From the NCBI GenBank assembly GCA_002898935.1, contig BEII01000036.1:1-9706 (forward strand): 9,706 nt of DNA, written 5' to 3'. This stretch comes from a bacterium HR32 (GTDB lineage Bacteria > Sysuimicrobiota > Sysuimicrobiia > Sysuimicrobiales > Sysuimicrobiaceae). This document shows positions 1 to 6,826 of the stretch, piece after piece (within the stretch, counting starts at the first letter, position 1; every line of letters starts with the position of its first letter). Below the pieces are notes generated by a model, which worked only from the letters and a program-made list of their open reading frames with translations, did no database searches and was not told the DNA's origin. The translations under genes were made by a program, and so were the position numbers.

Positions 1-1215
1 CAGGTCCACCACAGGCACGCTGCCGCCCATCCGGACGAACCGCGTCGGCGCGCCGTACGTCTCGCTCCAGGCCCGGGCCGCAGCCTGTACCGCGGGCTCG
101 TCCGGGGACACGACCCACGGGCGGCCCGTGTGCAGCTTGCGCACGGTCACCTCGTAGGCCGGGTGGGCGTTGCGCAGCAGGTAGCGCTCGAACGCCCGGA
201 AGACGCGGTCGGGGTTCTGGTCCGGTACCAGGCGCATGCTGACCTTGGCCACACAGCGGCTGGGCAGTACCGTCTTGGCACCGGACCCTGTGAAGCCCCC
301 GCCGATCCCGTGGATCTCCAGGGTCGGCCGAGCCCAAAGCCGCTCCAACAGGGAGTACCCCTCCTCCCCCACGACCCCTCGGGCGCCGATCATCCGGGCG
401 AAGGCGGCCTCGTCCAGCGGAAGCGTGCGCCAGGCAGCCAGTTCCGACTCCGTGGGCGGTCGCACCGCCCGGTAGAAGCCCGGGATCCGCACCCGGCCCT
501 GCCGGTCCCGCAGCGAGGCCAGCAGGCGCACCACCTCGTGGAACGGGTTGGGGGCGGCACCGCCGAATGTACCGGAGTGCAGGTCGCTGGCGGGCCCGCG
601 GACCTCGACTTCCGTGTACAGGATCCCCCGCAGGCCGACGGTGATGGCGGGCACCCCGGGCAGGAAGAACCCGGAGTCCATGACCAGCGCGCAGTCCGCC
701 CGTAGGCGCCGCCGGTGCCGCGGCACGTACGCCGTGATCTCCGCCCCACTGCTCTCTTCCTCGCCCTCCACGAGCACCTTCACGTTCACCGGCAGCCCGT
801 CGGTGGCCAGCAGCGAGGCCAGGGCCTTCACCGTGGCGAACACGTGGCCCTTGTCGTCGGAGGCGCCGCGGGCGTAGAGGTTGTCACCGCGCACCGTGGG
901 CTGGAAGGGCGGTGTCTCCCACTGGTCCAGCGGGTCCGCGGGCTGCACGTCGTAGTGCCCGTAGACCAGCACCGTGGGCGCACCCGGTGCCCCGAGCCAC
1001 TCCCCGTACACCAGGGGGTGCTGCCGCGCGGAGGGCACGACCTCCACCCGGCGCAGCCCCGCCCGGTGTAGCTGGTCCGCGAGCCAGCGCGCCGCCCGCT
1101 CGCAGTCCGGCCCGTGTTCGGGGAGCGTGCTCACGCTGGGGATGGCGAGCCACTCCTTCAGCTCCTCGAGGAAGCTGGCGCGGTGCTCCCGGGCGTACGC
1201 GATGGCACGTTCCAT
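1..1215 (-). CDS. M20 family zinc dipeptidase (partial, C-terminus off left edge)
   Basis: This is a cytosolic-type M20 (ArgE/DapE/carnosinase-like) metallopeptidase, expected to split dipeptides or short peptides with a two-zinc site. The 405 residues present read without interruption to the window edge. Visible motifs are GHYDVQP (metal His87, with Asp89), GASDDKG (bridging Asp120), EGEEE (catalytic Glu153 and metal Glu154, by alignment with carnosinase-type EGMEE) and VMDSG (metal Asp180). The lid-domain motif DLHSG is at about 211-215 and GGSVPVV at 398-404. No signal peptide is seen. Family members are about 450-460 residues, so about 50 residues with the last metal-binding His should lie beyond base 1. 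The ATG at 1215 is chosen because GGAGGAG ends 4 nt upstream of it and family similarity begins at once (ERAIAYAREH, then the AIPSVS motif). The gene is divergent from a peptidase operon, which suggests a shared role in peptide use. Exact substrate preference cannot be read from the sequence. Confidence 0.93.
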   Translation of the reverse strand, partial: MERAIAYAREHRASFLEELKEWLAIPSVSTLPEHGPDCERAARWLADQLHRAGLRRVEVVPSARQHPLVYGEWLGAPGAPTVLVYGHYDVQPADPLDQWETPPFQPTVRGDNLYARGASDDKGHVFATVKALASLLATDGLPVNVKVLVEGEEESSGAEITAYVPRHRRRLRADCALVMDSGFFLPGVPAITVGLRGILYTEVEVRGPASDLHSGTFGGAAPNPFHEVVRLLASLRDRQGRVRIPGFYRAVRPPTESELAAWRTLPLDEAAFARMIGARGVVGEEGYSLLERLWARPTLEIHGIGGGFTGSGAKTVLPSRCVAKVSMRLVPDQNPDRVFRAFERYLLRNAHPAYEVTVRKLHTGRPWVVSPDEPAVQAAARAWSETYGAPTRFVRMGGSVPVVDL

Positions 1216-1219
1216 GGAA

Positions 1220-1226
1220 CTCCTCC
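1220..1226 (-). promoter_or_regulatory. Ribosome binding site of the M20 dipeptidase
   Basis: On the minus strand this reads GGAGGAG, 4 nt before the ATG at 1215. It supports that start over internal GTG or ATG codons. Confidence 0.75.
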
Positions 1227-1313
1227 GTGGAACAGACTGTGACCCCCGCCGGCACCTTGTCCGTTCTACGACCCCACCCCGCCCGAACCCTGCCCGCCGG
1301 CCGGGCGCGCGAT

Positions 1314-1325
1314 CCAGTATATTGG
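1314..1325. promoter_or_regulatory. AT-rich near-palindrome with overlapping -10-like boxes
   Basis: CCAGTATATTGG is a dyad with 10 of 12 positions symmetric, centred between 1319 and 1320. It contains TATATT on the plus strand (1318-1323) and TATACT on the minus strand (1321 down to 1316), both close to the TATAAT -10 consensus. It is the only AT-rich stretch of the intergenic region. It may be a pair of overlapping divergent -10 elements, an operator, or both. A plus-strand transcript from this box would begin near 1330. The absence of clear -35 boxes keeps confidence low. Confidence 0.4.
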
Positions 1326-1357
1326 TCCAGGATGCGGCCCCGGCAAGGGCCGGACCC

Positions 1358-1363
1358 AGGAGG
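1358..1363 (+). promoter_or_regulatory. Ribosome binding site of the S9 peptidase
   Basis: AGGAGG lies 4 nt before the ATG at 1368. It favours that start over the in-frame ATG at 1332, which has no Shine-Dalgarno sequence. Confidence 0.65.
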
Positions 1364-1367
1364 CGGG

Positions 1368-3236
1368 ATGGTCCCTACCCCTGCTGCAAAGCTGCGGAGC
1401 GCGCCCCTGCGCAGCACGCCCGGCCCGCGCCGACTGCTGGACCTCCGCACGCTGCTGTACGCGAAGCGGGTGACGGCGGTGCGCTGGTCCGCGGACGGGC
1501 GCTCCCTGTGGTTCGAGTGGAACGCCACCGGGCGGTTCAACCTGTGGCGCGTCCGGGCGGACGGCGGCTGGCCCGTGCAGTTCGTGGTGTCCGACGAGTG
1601 GACGCACCTGCAGGACCCGTCCCCGGACGGACGGTGGGTGGTCTACACGCAGGACGTGGGGGGCAACGAGAAGCCGAATGTCTACCTGGTGTCCACAGCA
1701 GGCGGTCCGCCCGTGGACGTCACCCGCACGGAAGGCGTCGGTTACCACAGCGTCCACTGGCTCCCGGACAGCAGCCGGCTCGTCTTCGCCGCGGAGCGGG
1801 AGGAACCGGGCGCCTATTGCGCGTACCTGCTCGACCCTGCCACGGGCCAGGTGGTCCGGGTGGCGGGGAACGAGCGCGGCCAGTGCGCGTGGGTCCGTAC
1901 GAGTCCCGACGGCCGCTGGCTTGCCATCAACCGCACCCACGACTACGCCCACTGCGGGGTGAGCGTGGTCGACCTGAAGGACGGAGGCGAGCGGGTGCTG
2001 GCAGAACCGGACGACCGCAGCACCGTGGAGGCGGTGGCGTGGACCCCGGACGGCCGCCTGTTCGTCACGTCCAACCGCAACCCCCAGGACCTGGAGGCTG
2101 CGGCTTTGCTGGACCTGGACGGCCGGGTGACGTGGCTTTGGAAGTCCGAGTGGGAGACCCGCGTGGCCGCGGGCTCGCCCGCAGACGGCCGATACCTCCT
2201 GGTGGAGGACGAGGCGGGCGAGCACCGGCTCTGGCTGTGCACGCTGGCGGGAGACCGGCGCGCGCTGGATGTTCCGGGCGGCGTCCTCACCGCCGCCCAG
2301 TTCTCCCCGGACGGGCATCGGATCGCCCTGGTGTACGAGTCCGCGGACCGCCCGCCGGACCTGTGGGTGGTGCGGGCGGAGGCCGGGGAGGCCGTGCAGC
2401 TGAGTGACTCGCTGGTGGGCGGGCTCGGGCCCGAGGACTTCGTCCGGCCTCAGCGCGTCGTGTACCCGTCCTTCGACGGCACCCCCATCGCCGCCTTCGC
2501 GTACGTGCCCCGCGGCGCTCGACCGGACGGCTCGCTACCTGCTGTCGTATATGTGCACGGCGGGCCGGCGTCCATCCACGCCAACGCTTGGTTCCCGCAC
2601 CTGCAGCACTGGGTGTCCTGCGGGTTCTTGGTCCTGTGCCCCAACTACCGGGGGTCCACGGGGTTCGGTCGGGCGTTCCAGGAGGCGAACCGCAAGGACC
2701 TGGGGGGCGGAGACCTGAGGGACGTGGTGGCCGCGGTGGACTACCTCCGGTCCACGGGGTACGTGGATCCCCAGCGGGTGGCGGTGGCCGGAGGGTCTTA
2801 CGGCGGCTACCTCACCCTGATGGCCCTCGCCAAGTTCCCGGAGGTTTGGGCCGCAGGGGTGGCCATCGTGCCCTTCGCGAACTGGTTCACGGAGTACGAG
2901 CACGAAGACCCTGTGCTGCAGGCCTATGACCGCATGATGATGGGCGACCCCGTGGAGGACGCCGAGCTGTGGCGGGACCGGTCCCCCATCTTCTTCGCCG
3001 ACGGCATCCGGGCCCCTCTCCTGATCCTGGCTGGGGCCAACGACATCCGCTGCCCGGTGGAAGAGACACACCAGGTGGCGGAGGCGGTGCGTCGGGCCGG
3101 CGGCGTGGCCGAGGTGCACGTGTACCCCGACGAGGGACACCGGTTCGGCAAGCGCGAAAACCAACTGGACGCCTTCGAGCGCGCGGCCCGCTTCCTCCGC
3201 GCGCACCTGGGCGAGCCCACAGGAGGGGTGTCGTGA
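1368..3236 (+). CDS. S9 family (prolyl oligopeptidase-type) serine peptidase
   Basis: A 622-residue peptidase of the acylaminoacyl-peptidase/dipeptidyl-peptidase branch of S9, expected to remove N-terminal residues or short pieces from oligopeptides. Residues from about 20 to 355 look like a beta-propeller: repeated blades carry SxDGR-type motifs such as WSADGRSLWFEW, SPDGRWVVY, TSPDGRWLA and FSPDGHRIAL. The alpha/beta-hydrolase domain follows. It has the oxyanion-loop motif HGGP, the NYRGSTGFG motif, nucleophile Ser477 in GGSYGGY, Asp559 in AGANDIRCP and His591 in DEGHRFGK, so the catalytic triad is intact. No signal peptide is evident, so it is probably cytosolic. The ATG at 1368 has AGGAGG just upstream. 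The frame is open further 5', but that would overlap the divergent gene. It is the first gene of the operon, and its TGA overlaps the GTG of the M42 gene by 4 nt. Whether it acts as acylaminoacyl, dipeptidyl or general oligopeptidase cannot be decided here. Confidence 0.94.
   Translation: MVPTPAAKLRSAPLRSTPGPRRLLDLRTLLYAKRVTAVRWSADGRSLWFEWNATGRFNLWRVRADGGWPVQFVVSDEWTHLQDPSPDGRWVVYTQDVGGNEKPNVYLVSTAGGPPVDVTRTEGVGYHSVHWLPDSSRLVFAAEREEPGAYCAYLLDPATGQVVRVAGNERGQCAWVRTSPDGRWLAINRTHDYAHCGVSVVDLKDGGERVLAEPDDRSTVEAVAWTPDGRLFVTSNRNPQDLEAAALLDLDGRVTWLWKSEWETRVAAGSPADGRYLLVEDEAGEHRLWLCTLAGDRRALDVPGGVLTAAQFSPDGHRIALVYESADRPPDLWVVRAEAGEAVQLSDSLVGGLGPEDFVRPQRVVYPSFDGTPIAAFAYVPRGARPDGSLPAVVYVHGGPASIHANAWFPHLQHWVSCGFLVLCPNYRGSTGFGRAFQEANRKDLGGGDLRDVVAAVDYLRSTGYVDPQRVAVAGGSYGGYLTLMALAKFPEVWAAGVAIVPFANWFTEYEHEDPVLQAYDRMMMGDPVEDAELWRDRSPIFFADGIRAPLLILAGANDIRCPVEETHQVAEAVRRAGGVAEVHVYPDEGHRFGKRENQLDAFERAARFLRAHLGEPTGGVS
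3221..3226 (+). promoter_or_regulatory. Ribosome binding site of the M42 peptidase
   Basis: AGGAGG lies inside the last codons of the S9 gene, 6 nt before the GTG at 3233. It decides the GTG start and suggests coupled translation. Confidence 0.7.
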
Positions 3237-4306
3237 CGGACCGGACGCTGGAGATGTTCCGAGAACTCACGGAGGCGCCGGGGGTGCCGGGCTTCGAGGA
3301 ACCCGTGCGCGCGGTGCTGCGGAAGTACCTGAGCCCGCTCGGCGAGATCCTCCAGGACCGGCTCGGCAGCCTCGTGGCCCGCAAGGAGGGCACGCGTCCT
3401 GCGCCCAAGGTGCTGGTGGCCGGGCACATGGACGAGATCGGCTTCCTGGTAACCCGCATCACCGACGAGGGCTACCTGAAGTTCCAGACCCTGGGCGGGT
3501 GGTGGTCCCAGGTCATGTTGGCCCAGCGGGTGCAGGTTTGGACGCGCCAGGGACCGGTGCTGGGGGTCATCGGCAGCAAGCCGCCGCACCTCCTGGAGGA
3601 GGAGGAGCGCAAGAAGCCGGTAGACCCCAAGGACATGTACATCGACGTGGGAGCCGGAAGCCGTGAGGAGGCCGAAGCCTTCGGCATCCGGCCCGGAGAC
3701 CCCGTGGTCCCGGACTCCCCCTTCACCGTGATGCGGAACGAGCGGCTGGTTATGGCGAAGGCGTGGGACAACCGGTTCGGCTGCGCGGCGGTGGTGGAGG
3801 TACTGCGGGCCCTGCAGGAGGAGCCGCACCCGAACACCGTGTACGGCGTGGCCAACGTGCAGGAGGAGGTGGGGCTAAGGGGCGCGCAGACCTCCTCCCA
3901 CTTGGTCCAGCCCGACGTGGGGATCGCCCTCGACACCGGGATCGCCGGCGACACGCCCGGGGTGAAGCCCGACGAGGCGCAGGGCAAGCTCGGCAAGGGG
4001 CCCGTGATCCTCCTGTACGACGCCACCATGATCCCCCACGTCCGTCTGCGGGACCTGGTGGTGGACACCGCGGAGGCGGAGGGGATTCCCTACCAGTTCG
4101 ACCGGGTGGCCCGCGGGGGTACGGACGCGGGCCGCATCCACACCTTCGGCGTGGGTGTACCGTCTGTGGTCATCGGTGCCCCCGTCCGCTACATCCACAG
4201 CCACAACGCCGTTCTGCACCGGGACGACTTCGAAAACACCGTGCGGCTCGTCACCGCGGTCATCCGGCGCCTGGACGCGGACACCGTGGACCGGCTCGTG
4301 GCTTGA
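3233..4306 (+). CDS. M42 family metallo-aminopeptidase
   Basis: A 357-residue M42 peptidase (the glutamyl/TET aminopeptidase family, often mis-named endoglucanase M), near full family length. It removes N-terminal residues from peptides using two metal ions, and relatives assemble into large hollow dodecamers in the cytosol. Expected ligands are all present: His65 and Asp67 in AGHMDEIG, bridging Asp179 in AWDNRFG, catalytic and metal Glu211/Glu212 in VQEEVGLRGA, Asp234 in ALDTG and His322 in RYIHSH. The RGGTDAG motif at about 294-300 is also typical. The GTG start overlaps the upstream stop (GTGA), has AGGAGG in place, and similarity begins immediately (ELTEAPGVPGFE). Its TGA shares one base with the ATG of the next gene. 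It follows an S9 peptidase, and an M17 aminopeptidase lies in the same operon, so joint breakdown of oligopeptides is likely. Specificity (Glu/Asp, Leu or Lys type) is not readable. Confidence 0.95.
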   Translation: MTDRTLEMFRELTEAPGVPGFEEPVRAVLRKYLSPLGEILQDRLGSLVARKEGTRPAPKVLVAGHMDEIGFLVTRITDEGYLKFQTLGGWWSQVMLAQRVQVWTRQGPVLGVIGSKPPHLLEEEERKKPVDPKDMYIDVGAGSREEAEAFGIRPGDPVVPDSPFTVMRNERLVMAKAWDNRFGCAAVVEVLRALQEEPHPNTVYGVANVQEEVGLRGAQTSSHLVQPDVGIALDTGIAGDTPGVKPDEAQGKLGKGPVILLYDATMIPHVRLRDLVVDTAEAEGIPYQFDRVARGGTDAGRIHTFGVGVPSVVIGAPVRYIHSHNAVLHRDDFENTVRLVTAVIRRLDADTVDRLVA

Positions 4307-5154
4307 TGGGCAAGACCTCTCCCGCGGCGCCGCCTCGAGGCCTACTGCTGGCACGGCTCGCCACGGGGGAGGCGCGGCGCCGGGCTTCCCGCTACCTGGT
4401 GGCAGCGTGCGCCGCGGGCTTCGCGGCCACCGCCGCGGTCTTCGGCTGGGACCGCTGGTTCTTCTGGCTGATGCTGTGGGGCGGGGCGGTGTTCCTGCCC
4501 CTCCGCCTGTTGCTGGAGCTGGCGGGCGCGCGCGGTCAGCGGGTGCGGGCCGCCTACCGCGAGCACCTCCCGGACCGCATCACACCCGCCAACCTGCCTC
4601 TGGTGGCGCAGAGTGTGTACGAGCGGGACGTGTTGATGCCCCGCATCGTCACGCCGCCGTACGCGGCGAAGGTGCAGGAGGCGGTGGTGGCCGTGGCGCG
4701 GGCGGCCTTCGGCCAGCCGCAGCCCGGGGACTGGATGCGGCAGGCGGCCTGCCGGCTCGTGTGCGTGGCGGACGGCTGGATGGCCGAGATGCGGGCGGAC
4801 CGCGAGGCGGATCCCTCGTCCACGAACATCCAGGCCCGCTGGCAGGAGGTGCGGTCGCTGGCCGTGCTCGCGGCCACCGCCAGGGTGCTCGTGGCGCTCT
4901 CCGAAGAGCTGCTGGGCCAGCCGTTCTGGGGACCCGGGCTCGACGCCCAGAACGTGCGCGCGTTCCTCGACGACGCGCTCGGCTACCTGGACCGGGCGGC
5001 CCTAGACCCCGACGTGCCGCCCTGGAACGGGATGCTGCTCGGGGTTTGGACCCCGGAGGTGGTGGAGCTGAGGCGGCGGTGGGACCACTACCTCGACGTG
5101 GTCGGCCCCGCACCCTCGCGCCTCGCCGCGGTGGTGGAGGAGTTGTCGCCGTGA
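4306..5154 (+). CDS. Uncharacterised protein with two N-terminal membrane segments
   Basis: I do not recognise this 282-residue protein. After a basic N-terminus (LARLATGEARRRASRY), two hydrophobic stretches at about residues 31-48 and 51-72 look like a membrane hairpin. They are joined by a very short turn (GWDR) and the second is rich in Trp and Phe. The remaining 200 or so residues are soluble and mostly helical in character, rich in Ala, Arg, Glu and Val, with Trp-containing spots (GDWMRQAACRLVCVADGWM, PPWNGMLLGVW). No nucleotide-binding, kinase or protease motif is visible. The ATG at 4306 overlaps the M42 stop as TGATG. No strong Shine-Dalgarno is seen, so translation may depend on coupling. 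It ends in a 4-nt overlap with the OCD-family gene. That tight placement says the gene is real. A membrane-anchoring or scaffold role near the peptidases is only a guess. Confidence 0.8.
   Translation: MGKTSPAAPPRGLLLARLATGEARRRASRYLVAACAAGFAATAAVFGWDRWFFWLMLWGGAVFLPLRLLLELAGARGQRVRAAYREHLPDRITPANLPLVAQSVYERDVLMPRIVTPPYAAKVQEAVVAVARAAFGQPQPGDWMRQAACRLVCVADGWMAEMRADREADPSSTNIQARWQEVRSLAVLAATARVLVALSEELLGQPFWGPGLDAQNVRAFLDDALGYLDRAALDPDVPPWNGMLLGVWTPEVVELRRRWDHYLDVVGPAPSRLAAVVEELSP
5136..5142 (+). promoter_or_regulatory. Ribosome binding site of the OCD-family gene
   Basis: GGAGGAG lies 8 nt before the GTG at 5151, inside the end of the upstream gene. It supports the GTG start and the 4-nt overlap. 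Confidence 0.7.
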
Positions 5155-6110
5155 CCCTGTTCCTCACCGAGTCCGAGGTCGCAGAGCTCGTGTCCGTCCC
5201 GGAGCTCGTGGACGCCCTGGAAGCTGCCTTCCGGGACAAGGCCGCGGGGCTTGCGCCCAACGTGCCCCGGGGACGCGCGGCGCTCCCTTCAGGGACCGTG
5301 CTGCACGTCATGTCCGCCGCGTGGGGCCCTGGGGGGGTCCTGGGTCTCAAGGCGTACACCACGTCCTCGGAGGGCGCGCGGTTCCTCGTCCTCCTGTACG
5401 AAGGAGCAGGGCGGCTGCTGTGCCTGATGCAGGCCAACGTGCTGGGCCAACGCCGCACGGGCGCTGCCACGGGGCTCGCCACGCGCCACATGGCTCGGGA
5501 CGACGCCCGGACGGTGGCCCTCCTCGGGGCCGGGTGGCAGGCCCGCACGCAGCTCGAGGCGGTGTGCGCGGTACGGCCCGTCGAGCGGGTATGGGTCCAC
5601 AGCCGCAGCCCGGAGCGGCGGGAAGAGTTCGCCCGCGAGATGAGCGATGCGGTGGGCCGGCCGGTGGTAGCTGTCGCCTCCGCGGAGGAGGCCGTGCGGG
5701 AGGCAGATGTGGTGTGCACCATCACCACCGCGCGCGACCCCGTGTTGCTGGGTCGCTGGCTGCGCCCGGGCGCGCACGTCAACGCCGCGGGCTCCAACTG
5801 GGCCCACCGGCGGGAGGTGGACGCGGACGTGGTACAACGGGCCACGGTGGTGGCGGTGGACGACCTGGCCCAGGCCCGGGTGGAGTGCGGCGACCTGATC
5901 CTGGCCCAGGCAGAGGGCAAGTGGGACTGGAGCCGGGCCGTGGAGCTCGCCGACGTGGTGGCGGGCCGCGTGCGGGGACGGACCGGGGACCTGGACGTCA
6001 CCCTGTTCTGCTCGCAGGGGATCGCGCTGGAGGACGTGGTGGCCGCCAAGCTGGCTTACGAACGGGCACGGATCCTGGGCGTGGGCCGAGAGGTGGACCT
6101 GGGGCTGTGA
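5151..6110 (+). CDS. Ornithine cyclodeaminase/mu-crystallin family dehydrogenase
   Basis: A 319-residue cytosolic NAD(P)-dependent enzyme of the OCD/mu-crystallin family, full length. The family includes ornithine cyclodeaminase, alanine dehydrogenase of the archaeal type, pyrroline-2-carboxylate reductase and ketimine reductase. Seen in order: GLKAYT with a substrate-binding Lys67, GQRRTGAATGLAT with Arg102, the Rossmann loop GAGWQA at 126-131, SRSPER after the second strand, GAHVNAAGSN at 207-216, and the C-terminal SQGIALEDVVAAKLAYERA typical of the family. The stretch after AAGSN (HRREVD) aligns with GxDCPGKTEL of Pseudomonas ornithine cyclodeaminase, where the Asp is catalytic. Here that place seems to be Asn216, so true ornithine cyclodeaminase activity is doubtful and a reductase or dehydrogenase role is at least as likely. 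The GTG start overlaps the previous stop. Among peptidases, it may process an amino or imino acid set free from peptides. Confidence 0.88.
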   Translation: MTLFLTESEVAELVSVPELVDALEAAFRDKAAGLAPNVPRGRAALPSGTVLHVMSAAWGPGGVLGLKAYTTSSEGARFLVLLYEGAGRLLCLMQANVLGQRRTGAATGLATRHMARDDARTVALLGAGWQARTQLEAVCAVRPVERVWVHSRSPERREEFAREMSDAVGRPVVAVASAEEAVREADVVCTITTARDPVLLGRWLRPGAHVNAAGSNWAHRREVDADVVQRATVVAVDDLAQARVECGDLILAQAEGKWDWSRAVELADVVAGRVRGRTGDLDVTLFCSQGIALEDVVAAKLAYERARILGVGREVDLGL

Positions 6111-6826
6111 GGGCCGTACGGGAGGCTTCGGAGATCGTGGTGCTGGGGGGCGGCTGCTATGGCTGCTTCCACACGGGCCAGCTCCTCAAGGCAGCCGACC
6201 GCGGAAGGCTGCGCTGCAACCGGTTGGTGGTGGTGGACCGGAACCCTCTGGCGCCCGCGCGGACCCGGCTGCGTAGCGATCTCGTAGAAGTGGTCACCGC
6301 GGACTGGACGCAGTTCCTCGTGGACTACGCGCCCCGGGCCCCGCACGACGCGCACCTGGTCCCGGCCCCGCTCGCGCCGCACGTGCTCGCGGACTGGCTT
6401 GTGCTGTCCGTGGAGCGCGCGCGGCCGGACCTGCGCCTCGTGTCCGGGCCGCTGCCCGGGACGGTGCGCCTGCCTTACGACCACACCGTGGGCCGAAGCC
6501 GTTACCTGAGCGAGGCCGCCTGGCGGTGCCCGGCGACGTGCCCTGAGCCCGCGGTCTGCCCTGCCACGAAGGGCCCGCGCACGTGGGACCTGGAGCGGTC
6601 CGTCCGCCTGTCTGCGGAGGTCCCCGTGGTGACGTTCCCCTGCCGGCACTTCGTGTACGGGGTCGGGACGGTCCCGATCGAGCGGATGCAGTGGGCGTTA
6701 CGCTGGGCCGAGGAGACGGCCGCGCCTGGGTGGTGGGTGAGTGTCCTCACCGCCTCCCACTGCCACGGTGTGGCCACTACCCTGCACGCAGTGCCGGCAG
6801 GCTTCGAAGGAGGGGAGCAGGCATGA
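6107..6826 (+). CDS. Uncharacterised cysteine-rich protein with Rossmann-like N-terminus
   Basis: A 239-residue protein whose function I do not recognise. The first 65 residues resemble a dinucleotide-binding Rossmann start: strand EIVVLGGGCYG with a GxGxxG loop (Gly14, Gly16, Gly19), a helix, then strand LVVVDRNP with an acidic Asp44 at its end, and a TrkA-N-like VVTADW. The C-terminal half contains CX3CX5C (Cys141, Cys145, Cys151) within WRCPATCPEPAVCP. Further on come Cys179 in FPCRHF and an SHCHG motif (His218, Cys219, His220). With Cys17, Cys20 (a CxxC) and Cys37 this makes eight cysteines, far more than its neighbours show, and suggests bound zinc or an iron-sulfur cluster. There is no signal peptide or membrane segment. 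The GTG start overlaps the OCD stop by 4 nt with only a weak AGGTGG ahead of it. Its ATGA overlap with the leucyl aminopeptidase gene ties it to the operon. Redox enzyme or metal-dependent regulator are both open. Confidence 0.83.
   Translation: MRAVREASEIVVLGGGCYGCFHTGQLLKAADRGRLRCNRLVVVDRNPLAPARTRLRSDLVEVVTADWTQFLVDYAPRAPHDAHLVPAPLAPHVLADWLVLSVERARPDLRLVSGPLPGTVRLPYDHTVGRSRYLSEAAWRCPATCPEPAVCPATKGPRTWDLERSVRLSAEVPVVTFPCRHFVYGVGTVPIERMQWALRWAEETAAPGWWVSVLTASHCHGVATTLHAVPAGFEGGEQA
6808..6813 (+). promoter_or_regulatory. Ribosome binding site of the leucyl aminopeptidase
   Basis: AGGAGG inside the last codons of the preceding gene, 9 nt before the ATG at 6823. This is one of the stronger Shine-Dalgarno sequences inside the operon. 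Confidence 0.7.

Larger units (their letters stand above)
1216..1367. promoter_or_regulatory. Divergent intergenic control region
   Basis: These 152 bp separate the divergent M20 dipeptidase gene and the peptidase operon, and should hold promoters for both directions. Most of it is very GC-rich. The exception is a short AT-rich island at 1316-1323. No convincing -35 hexamer lies 16-18 bp from that island on either strand, and I see no riboswitch-like or attenuator-like structure. The promoter role is inferred from gene orientation. Confidence 0.6.

Noticed and set aside
130..705. 191-codon plus-strand open frame opposite the M20 gene
   Set aside because: It is antisense to conserved M20 motifs, has skewed composition and no matching family.
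912..1367. Upstream extension of the S9 peptidase open frame to 912
   Set aside because: It runs antisense over the well-supported M20 gene, has low-complexity Ala/Arg/Pro content, and a good ATG with AGGAGG exists at 1368.
1266..2318. 350-codon open frame on the minus strand under the S9 gene
   Set aside because: It is His/Arg/Pro/Val-rich with no family motif and lies wholly antisense to a propeller domain with clear SPDGR repeats. It is a typical shadow frame in GC-rich DNA.
4649..6049. 466-codon minus-strand open frame across the unknown membrane gene and the OCD gene
   Set aside because: It is Ser/Arg/Pro/Ala low complexity, spans a real gene junction, and has no recognisable motif.
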